This document shows positions 53,841-64,000 of a stretch of DNA of 64,000 nucleotides, piece after piece. Under the pieces are notes generated by a model that saw only the letters and a list, made by a program, of their open reading frames with translations, had not been told where the DNA came from and searched no databases. Within the stretch, counting starts at the first letter, position 1. Every line of letters begins with the position of its first letter. A program made the position numbers and the translations under genes. Where the stretch lies: contig JASJFT010000008.1 in assembly GCA_030770425.1 (NCBI GenBank), forward strand, positions 186,001 through 250,000, written 5' to 3'. Origin of the DNA: Darksidea phi (lineage: Eukaryota; Ascomycota; Dothideomycetes; Pleosporales; Lentitheciaceae).

Positions 53841-56800
53841 ATGACCGCCGAAACGTACCGAGGGCTGTCGGATTTCGTAACAAACCTCGCTCGACAGCAT
53901 GATTCCGCCCTCGATGCCTCTGTCAGCCCCCAGATCGCCGCGAATGGCGCAAAGCTGCATGCCGTCGCACTCAGCGGACCCGAATCCGCGGAGAAAGCTG
54001 CTCTCGAGAAAGAGCTGGCCGCACTTGCTGCCCGCGTGCAGTATCTCGAAGCAAAAGCGAACGTTGTCGACAATCACAATTTCCCCATGACGCCCGGCGA
54101 ACCCATGAACTCGCCCTTCCTCTACGCTCCCGCCTCGGTTTCCCCCCCGCGCAACGGCAGCCAACCTGGCCGTCGCAGCTCGTACAAAGAGAAGAGAGCA
54201 ACCTGGGTCAGCAACTGGCTGGCCGCGAAGGAGCCGAATGGCGATTCCGAGGCCCCTGCCACCGCGCTCACAGAGGAGCAGCTAAATCACCTGCGCGACC
54301 ATCTAAACAAGCAGGCCGACCAGATCAAGAATCAGCGGGAACATATCGACAACCTCAGCTCTGAGGTCAACAAGCAACTGAGCAACCAAAACATGGCATT
54401 TGAACACGGCATTGAGGACATTGGTGCTCTGAAGCGGGAGCTTGGTAAACACCAGCAAGCCAACGAAGCGTTTCAGAAGGCGCTGCGTGAGATTGGTAGC
54501 ATCGTGACGGCGGTCGCTATGGGCGATCTAAGCAAGAAGGTCTTGATTCACGCGAAGGAGATGGACCCTGAGATTACGTTGTTTAAGCGTACCATCAACA
54601 GAATGGTAGACCAACTACAGGAGTTTGCCAGCCAGGTCACATTCCTGGCAAAGGAAGTCGGAACCGAGGGCAGACTGGGTGGTCAGGCAAATCTCCCCGG
54701 CGTCGATGGTATTTGGGCCGAGTTGACTGACAGTGGTATGTCGTGTATGCTCAAACAATTTTATCGCGCTGTCTAACTGGCCGTACAGTCAATGTCATGG
54801 CCAAGAACCTTACCGAGCAAGTGCGTGAGATCGCCATTGTAACCACAGCTGTGGCGCATGGCGATTTAAGCAAAAAGATTGAAAGACCTGCGCGCGGCGA
54901 GATCCTCCAGTTGCAACAAACTATAAATACCATGGTGGACCAGCTCCAGTCGTTCGCAACCCAAGTCACGAAAGTAGCCAGGGATGTTGGCACAGAGGGG
55001 AAGCTTGGAGGCCAAGCTGAGATTGCTGGCGTGAAGGGCATGTGGAACGAACTTACAGTCAACGTCAATGCCATGGCCCAGAATCTCACTACACAGGTTA
55101 GAGACATAGCGCAAGTGACAACGGCTGTTGCACAAGGAAACCTGAATCGGAAGGTGGAAGCCGAGTGCAAGGGAGAAATTTTGGAGTTGAAAAACACCAT
55201 CAATCGTATGGTGGACCAATTGCAGCAGTTCGCACATGAAGTTACCAAGATCGCCCGCGAAGTCGGCTCGGAAGGACGACTTGGTGGTCAGGCTACCGTG
55301 CATGGTGTTGAGGGCACCTGGAAGGATTTGACAGAGAACGTCAACGGCATGGCCATGAACCTGACCACCCAGGTACGAGAAATCGCAGAAGTCACAACAG
55401 CCGTCGCTCGAGGCGATCTCAGCCGAAAAGTCAAGGCCGAAGTGCAGGGTGAAATTCTGTCACTCAAGATCACTATCAATACCATGGTGGACCGTCTGAA
55501 TACTTTCGCACAGGAAGTGAGCAAGGTTGCTCGTGAAGTAGGCACAGACGGTATTCTGGGTGGGCAGGCGCAAGTCGACAACGTTGAAGGCAAATGGAAG
55601 GATTTGACTAACAATGTCAACACCATGGCGCAGAACCTCACGCTACAAGTACGAAGTATCTCCGAAGTCACACAGGCCATCGCAAAGGGCGACATGAGCC
55701 GACGAGTGCATGTCGACGCCGAAGGAGAAATTAGACTGCTCAAGGATACCATCAACGACATGGTCACGCGTCTTGATGACTGGTCACTCGCTGTAAAGCG
55801 CGTTGCTCGCGACGTCGGTGTCGACGGAAAGATGGGCGGTCAAGCTGACGTCCAGGACATCGACGGGCGTTGGAAGGAGATCACCACGGATGTCAACACA
55901 ATGGCACAGAACCTCACCTCTCAAGTCCGGGCGTTTGGTGATATCACCAACGCAGCTATGGAGGGCAAGTTCACACAAATCACCGTGGAAGCATCTGGTG
56001 AGATGGACGAGCTGAAGAGGAAGATCAACAAGATGGTGTCCAGCCTTCGGGAAAGTATTCAAAGGAACACCGCTGCCAGAGAAGCTGCTGAGTTGGCGAA
56101 TAAGACGAAATCCGAGTTCCTGGCCAATATGTCTCACGAGATCCGAACGCCTATGAACGGTATCATAGGAATGACTCAACTCACCCTCGATACAGATCTC
56201 ACACATGCGCAGCGAGAGATGCTAACCATTGTCCATAACTTGGCAGGGCAACTTCTTACCATCATCGACGATATCCTTGACATCAGCAAGATCGAAGCGA
56301 ATCGGATGGTAATGGAGGAGATACCTTTCTCGCTACGAGGAACGATTTTCAACGCGCTCAAGTCACTAGCACAAAGAGCCAACGAGCGCAAGCTGAACCT
56401 TGCGTACGACGTGTCTTACTCTGTCCCCGATTACGTTGTTGGCGATTCTTTTAGGCTGAGACAGATCATCCTGAACCTTGTCGGCAATGCTATCAAATTC
56501 ACCGAGCACGGTGAAGTGAAGGTTACTATATCAATGGCGCAGGACCAGGAGTGCCCGCCCGGCCAGTACGTGTTCCAGTTTGCAGTCTCTGACACGGGCA
56601 TTGGCATCCACGGAGACAAATTAAACCTCATTTTCGACACCTTCCAACAAGCGGATGGGTCGACCACTCGTAAATTTGGAGGCACGGGTCTCGGGCTGTC
56701 CATCTCGAAACGTCTTGTTACTCTCATGGGTGGAAGGATGTGGGTAACATCGGATTATGGCAAGGGTAGCACTTTCTACTTTACGTGCAGGGTCCGCCTT

Positions 56801-57948
56801 GGAAACCCTGACTTGAGTGCTATTCAGTCACAGCTTGCGCCATACAGCAAACATACCGTCCTCTTTGTCGATTACGGCCACACAAAATTCTCGGAAGAGA
56901 TTGTTGGACACATCAAGGCCCTCGACCTCAACCCGCTCGTCGTTCATTCTGTGGATGATGTACCTACGTCGGACAAGAGGGCTGCAACAGAAATGCCGTT
57001 CGACTGTGTAATTGTCGACAACGAGCGAACTGCGAGGGAGCTCAGGATCGCGGAGCGCTTCAAGTACATTCCGCTTGTTATGCTCACTCCCAGGGTGTCG
57101 ATAAATCTAAGGTCTGCGCTGGAGAATGGCATCTCAAGCTACATGACGACGCCATGCTTGCCCATGGACCTGGGCAACGCCCTTATTCCGGCCCTCGATG
57201 GTCGAGCAGCGCCATTAGTGTCGGACCAATCGAAATCTTTCAACATTCTACTTGCCGAAGACAACGCCGTCAACCAAAAGCTTGCAGTCAGAATCCTGGA
57301 AAAGTACCATCACAGAGTGACGGTCGCAAACAACGGTTTGGAGGCGTTTGAGCATATCAAGAAGAAGCGGTATGACTGTGTCCTCATGGACGTGCAGATG
57401 CCTGTCATGGTAAGTTGAAGGTATGGCCTCCCTTGGAGGGCAAACTAACGTACGTGGATAGGGTGGTTTCGAAGCTACTGCGAAGATTCGCGAGTGGGAG
57501 CGTGACAACGTTCTCCCATCGACACCAGTCATCGCTCTGACGGCTCACGCCATGGTTGGCGATCGGGAGAAATGTCTCGCGGCGCAGATGGATGACTACC
57601 TCTCCAAGCCACTGAGGCAGAATCAGCTCATCCAGACTATTCTGCGATGTGCGACTCTCAGCAGTAGCATGTATGACGCCGAGCAGCGACACGCGATAGA
57701 CCGCATGGCGCCGCCCGAGCTCAATCTTCCATCGGCAAGTCCCACATCCATGACCAAGGGTGTATCCCAAAGGCCACATTTGGAGGCAAGAGGTTACACC
57801 GAACGGGTGGCTGCAACTGACGGCAGCCCGACGCTTTTGGCGGCGGACCAGGCGGATCCTATGGAAAGGGTAAGTTGCAGGTCCATCACCCGAACAGGGT
57901 CAAAGCTAACAAGGCAAGCAGCTGCTTCTTCGGTCGCACAGCAGCTAA
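53841..57948 (+). CDS. NIK1: Group III hybrid histidine kinase (Nik1/Os-1 type)
   Basis: Four exons (53841-54735, 54789-57409, 57462-57869, 57922-57948) give 1316 residues. The N-terminal ~200 residues include a coiled coil ([20 protein letters not shown]). Next comes a HAMP array: five full repeats with the pattern TAVA-x-GDLS-x-[31 protein letters not shown], plus a sixth partial one. HisKA has H748 in [15 protein letters not shown]. The HATPase has [16 protein letters not shown] and [11 protein letters not shown]. The receiver has D1166 in [11 protein letters not shown] and TAHAM, then SKPL. It is cytosolic, senses osmotic stress upstream of the Hog1 MAPK, and is the target through which dicarboximide and phenylpyrrole fungicides act. 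The last exon is only 27 bases (LLLRSHSS) behind a GTAAGT intron. Confidence 0.95.
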
Positions 57949-59340
57949 AGCCGTCGACATGACCCTGTTGTTATCAGGTTGCGTTGGCGCGTTGAAGAAG
58001 TCGTGATTGGTGTGCTTTAGCGGATATCCAAAGTGCATTAGCAGAGGTCGATGGCATTTCTTTACGGCGAATGAGCACAGTCGGGTCTGGGTCGAGATGC
58101 TTCATGTTTCCTACATTTCCGGCGTTCGTATCACGTACTCTGTTCTATTTCTACGGCTAATGTTACAGCGATTGGCAGTGTATACATGGCAGGAGGGCGG
58201 GAGACATGGGGACGAGGGTTGACACAATACCGGTACTTTTGCATTGGTGGTGTTCTGGGTTACTTTTTCTTGTTTGGGACTTGATGTTTTGGCGGTTTGG
58301 CATGTATGGGGCTGTTGGGTTGTTTGAGGGGGACAGAGATTGTCGTTCTCGATTATGGATAATTCATGACTTTCGTTTGCATGGCTTGAGATGACAACTG
58401 GCGATGGCGCGTAGACCGGTTCGATGCTCCCTCCGCTCGCGTCTACACGCTCCGGTGAGAAAAAGAGAAGGGGAGATTGTGCGTGCGTGGCATACTGCTG
58501 TTGGCGAAGTCCTCCCCGCGTTCACCTCGCATCTGATCCTCCCGTCTCCCGTCTCCAGTGTCTCGGGAGAACGACCGGTCGCGGCTCCGTGCTCGAACAA
58601 GGATGCTGTATCTTTCTTTCGCGCCCCGCCAAGCTCGGATTGTTTGCAGCCCCCATCTGCCTTTTTTGGCTGCATATCACCGGGGACCTCAACCTTGCCA
58701 GTACATCGGACAGCTCACAGCTTGTGTGCGCGCCGCCTTCGCGAGTCCCGCCGCATTTGGTTGGCTGTGCGACTGGGGCGTTTCACCGGACGCCGTGTCC
58801 CCAATCAGCGGGTAAGGCTGTTGGCTGCCCCTATCGATAGCTCACTGTGTCTGGGGCAGCGAGTGAAGACGAGCAGACGAGCAGCTCACCCTCACCTTCA
58901 CCACGACTGTCGGCAGCGCTTCAAGGCTGGCTACATGGCGCACAGCACGGCTGCCTGATGTGCTCTCCTCTCTGCTCGTTTCCCTTCGACTCAACTCCAA
59001 CGCTCGCTTCTTATTTGTTTGTCTCGTCGCTAGGCTGCGCGCCGTGCCCGGGCGCAGCTGCCTTCTTGTTCCAGAGACTGTGCCTCCGTATTTAGAAGCC
59101 AGCTGGTTCAAACAGACGGCAACCTTCGTCTCGCTCTGCTTCTCTTCGTCCGCTCCTTCAATCGCAACTTTCCCAGCCCGCGCTCCTGCACTCGCTTTTC
59201 GCGCGTTGAAGTGCCACCATCGGGCTCACTGTCTGCGCTGTCAACGTCCACAGTCGCAAACCGCGCAACGGATCTGCACACAGCACCCCCGTACGCCATC
59301 CGACACACTACGCCCTGACCCCCTCGGGTCCAGCTTCACC
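57949..59340. other. 1.4-kb intergenic between kinase and SNF2 gene
   Basis: 3' flank of the kinase and leader of the SNF2 gene. Several plus-strand ORFs (58404-58958 and others) overlap in different frames and are Pro/Cys/Arg-rich; none looks real. The SNF2 frame is open from 58960, but no conserved sequence lies before 59341. Confidence 0.4.
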
Positions 59341-62300
59341 ATGGACTATCCACTTTATACTCTCCCGTTCGACGCCGACCGTGTGGAAATAGAGGGCGTT
59401 ATCTCGTTGATCAACACTATGATCCAGTCCCTTAGGCCAGAGGATGCCCAATACATGGAGTTTAAGGAGTTCTACGAGCAGACACTGAACGATCTCTATG
59501 CCCGCCTAGCTCAGTGGCCCTCTGCGTCTGCCAGCTACCAGCCATCTGCTGCTCCATCGCCTGCCGAGAACTTCTTCTCCGGCTCACGCAAGCGTAGTCG
59601 AGATGAGTCAAACGATGCGAGCCTAGCAACCACCCCCGGAGGATCGCCAGGAACCCCAATGTCCGTAGAGTACACTGGATATCAGGCCGCCGCCGCCGCG
59701 CCACGATGGGTCAAGCCTGCAGAGCCTGTCGTCGCTGATTACATCGATCTTACTGCTGACGAACCGGCTGCGATGCTACACCCATACGCCGCTGACCCCT
59801 TTCCCGAACTGCTTCACGCTTACCAGCCTGGTCAGAGCACCCAACCAGTAGACGCCTTCAACCAGGAATGGTTGAGCACCGAGGAGCTCGCTCAATTCCT
59901 CGTAACTCCTATGCCAACTGGCGGCGTCTACACGTACGGTGAACAGGGTCAGATCGCGGGCCCGCCTGACGGAGCTGTTCCGGCGTCTCCTGTCGTGGGC
60001 CCCTTCCCGATCCGCAATCCCAGCCTGGAGGAGGAGCTCTTCGGCGAAGATTCCAACGATGATTTTGAGCTCGCGGGACCCTCCAGTCCCGAGGCCGTCC
60101 AAGATCTTATTGAGAACATTAGGCATCAGGATGACCTTCAGCCAGAGGCACGCGAGCAGACGCCCATGGCCATGTGTTCGACGTTGATGGAACATCAGAA
60201 GATCGCTTTGACTTGGCTCCTAAAGATGGAGCGCGGCAAGAGCAAGGGCGGTATCCTGGCTGATGAGGTAAGTGCTAATGAGTTTGATAGCCTTCAGTCA
60301 GTAATACACGCTAACGGAGCTAGATGGGCCTGGGTAAAACCGTCGAGGCACTTTCCCTCATCCTAGCGAATCCATCAAACGACCCTGCCTGCAAGACTAC
60401 GCTCATCGTCGCCCCCGTGGCGCTAATGCGCCAGTGGGAGAAAGAGCTCGCACGTCATGTGCACCCGCATCATCGCCTTAGCGTATACGTCTATCATGGC
60501 AATGGAAAAAAGGCCGACTTTGACAGGCTCCGAACGTTCGACGTCGTGCTAACTACTTTCGGCACTTTGGCGCAAGAAATGAAGCTCAAAGAGGCACGGA
60601 AGGTTGCGGAAGCTACCCAACGTGAGCAGCAAGACGTTCAGTTCAAACGTTCTACACGGGAGATGCTTTCGCTTCTCGGGCAAAACTCAACGTGGTATCG
60701 TGTTATCCTTGATGAAGCGCAGTGTATCAAGAACCGCAATACGCTTACGTCCAAGGCCGCGAATGACTTGCAAGCTCGGCACCGACTCTGTATGACAGGC
60801 ACACCTATGATGAACTCGATCGATGAGCTGTACCCACTCATCCGATTTCTCAAAATTGCCCCGTACGATGTGTGGAGCAGGTTCTCTACCGATATCTCGA
60901 AGCTGATGAAAACCAACAAAGACCGCCTTCGAAGCCGTGCCATGGGCCGCGTACAGGCGGTCCTAAAATCAATCATGTTGCGCCGTGGCAAGACGACATT
61001 GGTTGACGGGAAGCAAATCTGCGAGATTCCTCCAAAACACACCCACCTCCAGTCTGTTGAGTTCTCTGATGCTGAGCATGAGCTATACAAGGCAATCGAG
61101 TCAAACTCGCAGACGCAACGTGAGTCCAGTTACTGAACGCCTGTTGCATGACTTTTACTAACTATGTATCCAGTCAATCGCTACCTTGAGAGGGGCACTG
61201 TGAACAACAACTATGCGAACGTTCTCGTAATGTTGCTTCGCTTGCGGCAGCTCTGCTGTCACCCCCATCTTATTAAAGATTTAGGTGTACAAGCCTCAAC
61301 AGAAGGAATCGCCGAAGAAACACTCTTGGAACGCGCCAATCTGCTCACCGAGGACGTCGTCAAACGTTTGACGGAGACAAGCGGCTTCGAGTGTCCTATA
61401 TGCTATGAAACTGACGCCAATCCCACCATTATCATCCCGTGCGGCCACACTACCTGCGGCGAGTGTTTCCAAAAGTTGATCGATCCTTCTCGCGCTGTTC
61501 GTGAGGGCAACGAGAATGGGGGAGCGAGGTGCCCCCATTGCCGAGGAGCATTGAGCGGAGATAAGATAACAGACTATCAACACTTCTGCAAAGTCTATTG
61601 TCCCAATAAGCTCCAAGAGATGGGCTACGAAGATGCAGACAACGCGGAGCCTGAGTTGTGCTCAGATTCAGATACCGATTCAGATTTTGAGGAGAGTGAG
61701 GACGATGGCAGCTTGGATGGCTTCATTGTTCCCGACTCCGAAGAAGCTGATATGGACGATGTCGAGGAACTTATGCGGTCTGCCGATGACGCTGGAATGC
61801 TGTTCATGACAGACCAGAACGGCCGCAAGGATACGGGCAAAGCTAAAGCCAAGAGTAAGGGCAAAGGCAGAGCCAAAGCGAGTTCAAAGCCGACCATCAC
61901 CCTTGCGCAACTCAAAAAAGAATCTCTGCGAAATAACGCTGCTAAGAGGAAGTACCTAAAGCGGCTTCGGAAGACGTGGACCCCTTCTGCAAAAATCGAG
62001 AAGACCATGGAGCTTCTTTCTGACATCCGGGCTGTTGATCCCACTGAGAAAACGCTAGTGTTTTCTCAGTTCACAGCGCTGCTAGACCTGCTAGAAGTGC
62101 CACTCTCGGAGAGAAAATTCAAGTATCAGCGATATGACGGCAGCATGCGTATGGACGATAGAGCTGAAGCTGTCAACCAGTTCATGGACGCGCCCGACGA
62201 GAACATCATGCTTGTGTCGCTCAAGGCTGGTAACGCAGGTCTTAACCTTAGCAAGGCTTCGCAGGTAATCATCTTAGATCCATTTTGGTAGGTCCCTCCT

Positions 62301-62694
62301 AAAACATTCTTGTAGTCCAGCAGTTGCTAAAATAATATCAGGAACCCTTTTGTAGAAGAACAAGCCGTTGATCGAGCGCACCGGATGCCGCAAAAGCGAG
62401 AAGGTACGTTTAGCTAAGAAAGTCGGGTGAGGACACTCAATAAACAATCGCGTTTATTGTTCGACGACTTTGACCCAATCGGCCACTCACGGTTACGAGT
62501 TCTCACTAACTCTTGTCTTAGTTCATGTCCATAGGGTCCTCGTCCCCGAGACTGTAGAAGATAGAATCTGCGCTCTCCAAGACAAGAAGCGCGAGCTCAT
62601 CAACACTGCCCTCGACGAAGGCGTGAGCAAGAGCCTAACCAGGTTGAGCATCGGAGAGCTCCAGTATCTCTTCGGTCTCAGAGAACGTGCTTAG
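59341..62694 (+). CDS. SNF2-family ATPase with RING finger (Uls1/Rad5-Rad16 type)
   Basis: Five exons (59341-60267, 60324-61119, 61174-62287, 62342-62403, 62522-62694) give 1023 residues. The start is the first ATG in an ideal CACCATGG context. The N-terminal ~280 residues are disordered with a SUMO-interaction-like YIDLTADEP. The SNF2 ATPase follows: MEHQKIALTWLLKME, Walker A DEMGLGKT split by intron 1, and the Walker B variant ILDEAQCIKN. The C3HC4 RING is CPIC (648-651) to CPHC (694-697), with PCGHTTCGECF between. An acidic insert and Lys-rich linker precede the helicase C-terminal domain (KTLVFSQFTALLDLL, GSMRMDDRAEAVNQF, LKAGNAGLNLSKASQVIILDPFWN, QAVDRAHRMPQ). Uls1-type proteins are SUMO-targeted translocases. 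Rad16 is the main alternative. Confidence 0.88.
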
Positions 62695-63290
62695 ATCATC
62701 GCCTCGAGACCAAAACCTCTTCGCGGACCAATATTAAGTATTGGTTATAAAGACACTCCCAAGGTGCAATCCAAGCCTACTATGTGGCTCGACGAGGGTT
62801 TCTCCGCCACACGAGACCTCACTTTAGGCAATGATGGCCATGTCAAATGACATCCCATATGTCGACTTTTCTATAACATCACGGTGGTTTGGGGGTTTTT
62901 CAGGCGCAATAGATATAGAAGGGATTATCTACTTCACAGATTATGATACCCCTTTCTTTCTCGGCATATAGGATCGGGTAAGGGTTCCACGCCATTGTAA
63001 AAGGGCTGTGAGAACGGGGTATGTTCACACGAAATGAAAATGAGTAGTTGGACACGCACGTAGCACGAGCCGATTAGCCCCTTTTTCAATTAGACTGGTG
63101 TGTGCCAACGTTCTTGCTGACCGAACATGTGACGGACATTCCTAAAGTTGATTTTCCTTTGTAGACTAGGTTTCATTTCCTTGACAAGCACGGCTAGTTC
63201 CCTTGGTGGTAGCCAGGATGTTGAACAAGATTTGATTCAGTAATCATTGGCGTGACTATTTAATACTTGCTGTGCGTGACAATGAGAACT
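62695..63290. other. Convergent 3' region
   Basis: About 600 bases between two converging genes. No coding, RNA or repeat signal seen. Confidence 0.35.
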
Positions 63291-64000
63291 TTACAACCCA
63301 TATCCCCTGAGCCATCTCAATTCCCTAGCTTGGTGCTCGAGCGCCTTGCGCATCTCAGCGCCGTATAGTCGTTCCTTAGTCCTAAGCGCTTCCATCTCCG
63401 CCTCTTCGGCCAGCCCATCGAGCCGATCAGTATCAAACGCTGTATCGCGCCCAAAGCCCACCATTCCCAGCTTCCCATCGCCTGTCCAGACGATAAGATT
63501 GTCTTGTCCCAGGCGGATGTCGGGCCCTGAATTCAGCGACGGCGAAACAGTCGGCAAGATCTTCTGCACGATGTCGCCCCAGCCGGCTTCAGGAGCAGAC
63601 GTGTTCGATGGATGTGTGTTGTCATTGATGTTGAAGTGGCGCACTGGTGTCGAGCCGTCGCGTTCCACCCATTTCAGATTGCCGTCCCCGTCGGAGAAGA
63701 CGAGGCGTGTGCCGTGTGGTGCGACAGAGAGCAGCTTCGAGCTCGATGCTGTTTGCCGGTTTTGGTAGCATGCGCAGTTGTTGCGTGTCGTTCGTGTGTC
63801 GGAGGAGTTTATCGAGCGGCTGGGGTCGGAGGAGAGTCCGTAGAGCTCGAGAGAACCTTTGCCTTTGTATTCTCCTGCTGCGATGATGGTGTGGCCTGGT
63901 ATGGATTTTGCTTCGCGAAGCAAACTCGGCGAGGTATACGGTTTATGCAGTCGTAGATTGTGCGGTATGAATGGGTGGGGAAGAGATGTTAAGCATGATA
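63291..64000 (-). CDS. 3' end of a WD40/beta-propeller-like protein gene (partial)
   Basis: The minus frame is open from the window edge to the stop at 63291, about 236 codons, and the start lies outside. It contains IIAAGEYKGKGSLELYGLS, KLLSVAPHGTRLVFSDGDG, NLKWVERDG and RLGQDNLIVWTGDGKLGMVGF, strand-turn patterns of WD40-type blades with the tryptophan-ended WTGDG and WVERDG turns. The C-terminus is a charged helix (AEEAEMEALRTKERLYGAEM). An N-terminal F-box or other domain may lie outside the window. The first codon of the longest raw ORF is TTG, not a start. Family placement beyond beta-propeller-like is not possible. Confidence 0.6.
   Translation of the reverse strand, partial: SCLTSLPHPFIPHNLRLHKPYTSPSLLREAKSIPGHTIIAAGEYKGKGSLELYGLSSDPSRSINSSDTRTTRNNCACYQNRQTASSSKLLSVAPHGTRLVFSDGDGNLKWVERDGSTPVRHFNINDNTHPSNTSAPEAGWGDIVQKILPTVSPSLNSGPDIRLGQDNLIVWTGDGKLGMVGFGRDTAFDTDRLDGLAEEAEMEALRTKERLYGAEMRKALEHQARELRWLRGYGL

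Noticed and set aside
58404..58958. 184-codon ORF upstream of the SNF2 gene
   Set aside because: Three overlapping frames are open here with Cys/Pro/Arg-rich, unstructured products; most likely promoter and leader.

Overview
The window is nuclear DNA of a filamentous ascomycete, most probably a Dothideomycete (order not determined). The genes are broken by short introns (about 45-130 bp) with GTAAGT/GTATGT-type donors, CTAAC/CTGAC branch sites and CAG/TAG acceptors. Families seen include a group III HAMP-repeat histidine kinase, RTA1, GFA, a fungal amidase and an Nsp1 nucleoporin. Several broken genes carry stops explicable by C:G to T:A changes, and two very AT-rich patches are present; both fit repeat-induced point mutation (RIP). 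All exon coordinates were read by eye from splice signals, frame continuity and family similarity.

0-9 kb: an unrecognised reverse-strand gene with an in-frame stop runs off the left edge. It is followed by a DHCR24-like FAD oxidoreductase, an acetoacetate-decarboxylase-like protein, an unknown protein, an MCT-type MFS transporter and an RTA1-like membrane protein. 9-16 kb: a CTNNBL1 homologue, a GFA/CENP-V-type protein, then two neighbouring decayed genes, a Dal5-type MFS permease and a small Zn2Cys6-type factor. 16-27 kb: a large ankyrin protein, the tRNA-dihydrouridine synthase DUS3 divergent from a BAP31/Yet3 homologue, and an amidase. 26.7-30.6 kb is gene-poor, with a possible tRNA-Asn remnant.

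30.6-35 kb: a SCOC-like short coiled-coil protein, then an accessory island bounded by AT-rich RIP-like DNA. The island holds a relic resembling a class V chitinase tail and a NADAR-domain gene whose only visible lesion is one premature stop. 35.9-38.7 kb: the mitochondrial processing peptidase beta subunit and the succinate dehydrogenase membrane anchor diverge from a shared 286-bp promoter with a CCAAT box. 39-44 kb: a tandem trio of F-box-like paralogues sharing an NAFC-x2-GCCR signature; two start MGAS-x-S (a predicted N-myristoylation site) and one of those carries two nonsense codons.

44.8-64 kb is a conserved housekeeping and signalling block: 14-3-3, the mitochondrial ATPase inhibitor IF1, nucleoporin NSP1, a DUF5102/Laa2-like trafficking protein, the group III histidine kinase, a Uls1/Rad5-type SNF2-RING ATPase and the 3' end of a beta-propeller-like gene. 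I see no bacterial-style operons, CRISPR arrays, intact transposons or rRNA genes. The most unusual material is the F-box-like/MGAS trio and the accessory island.
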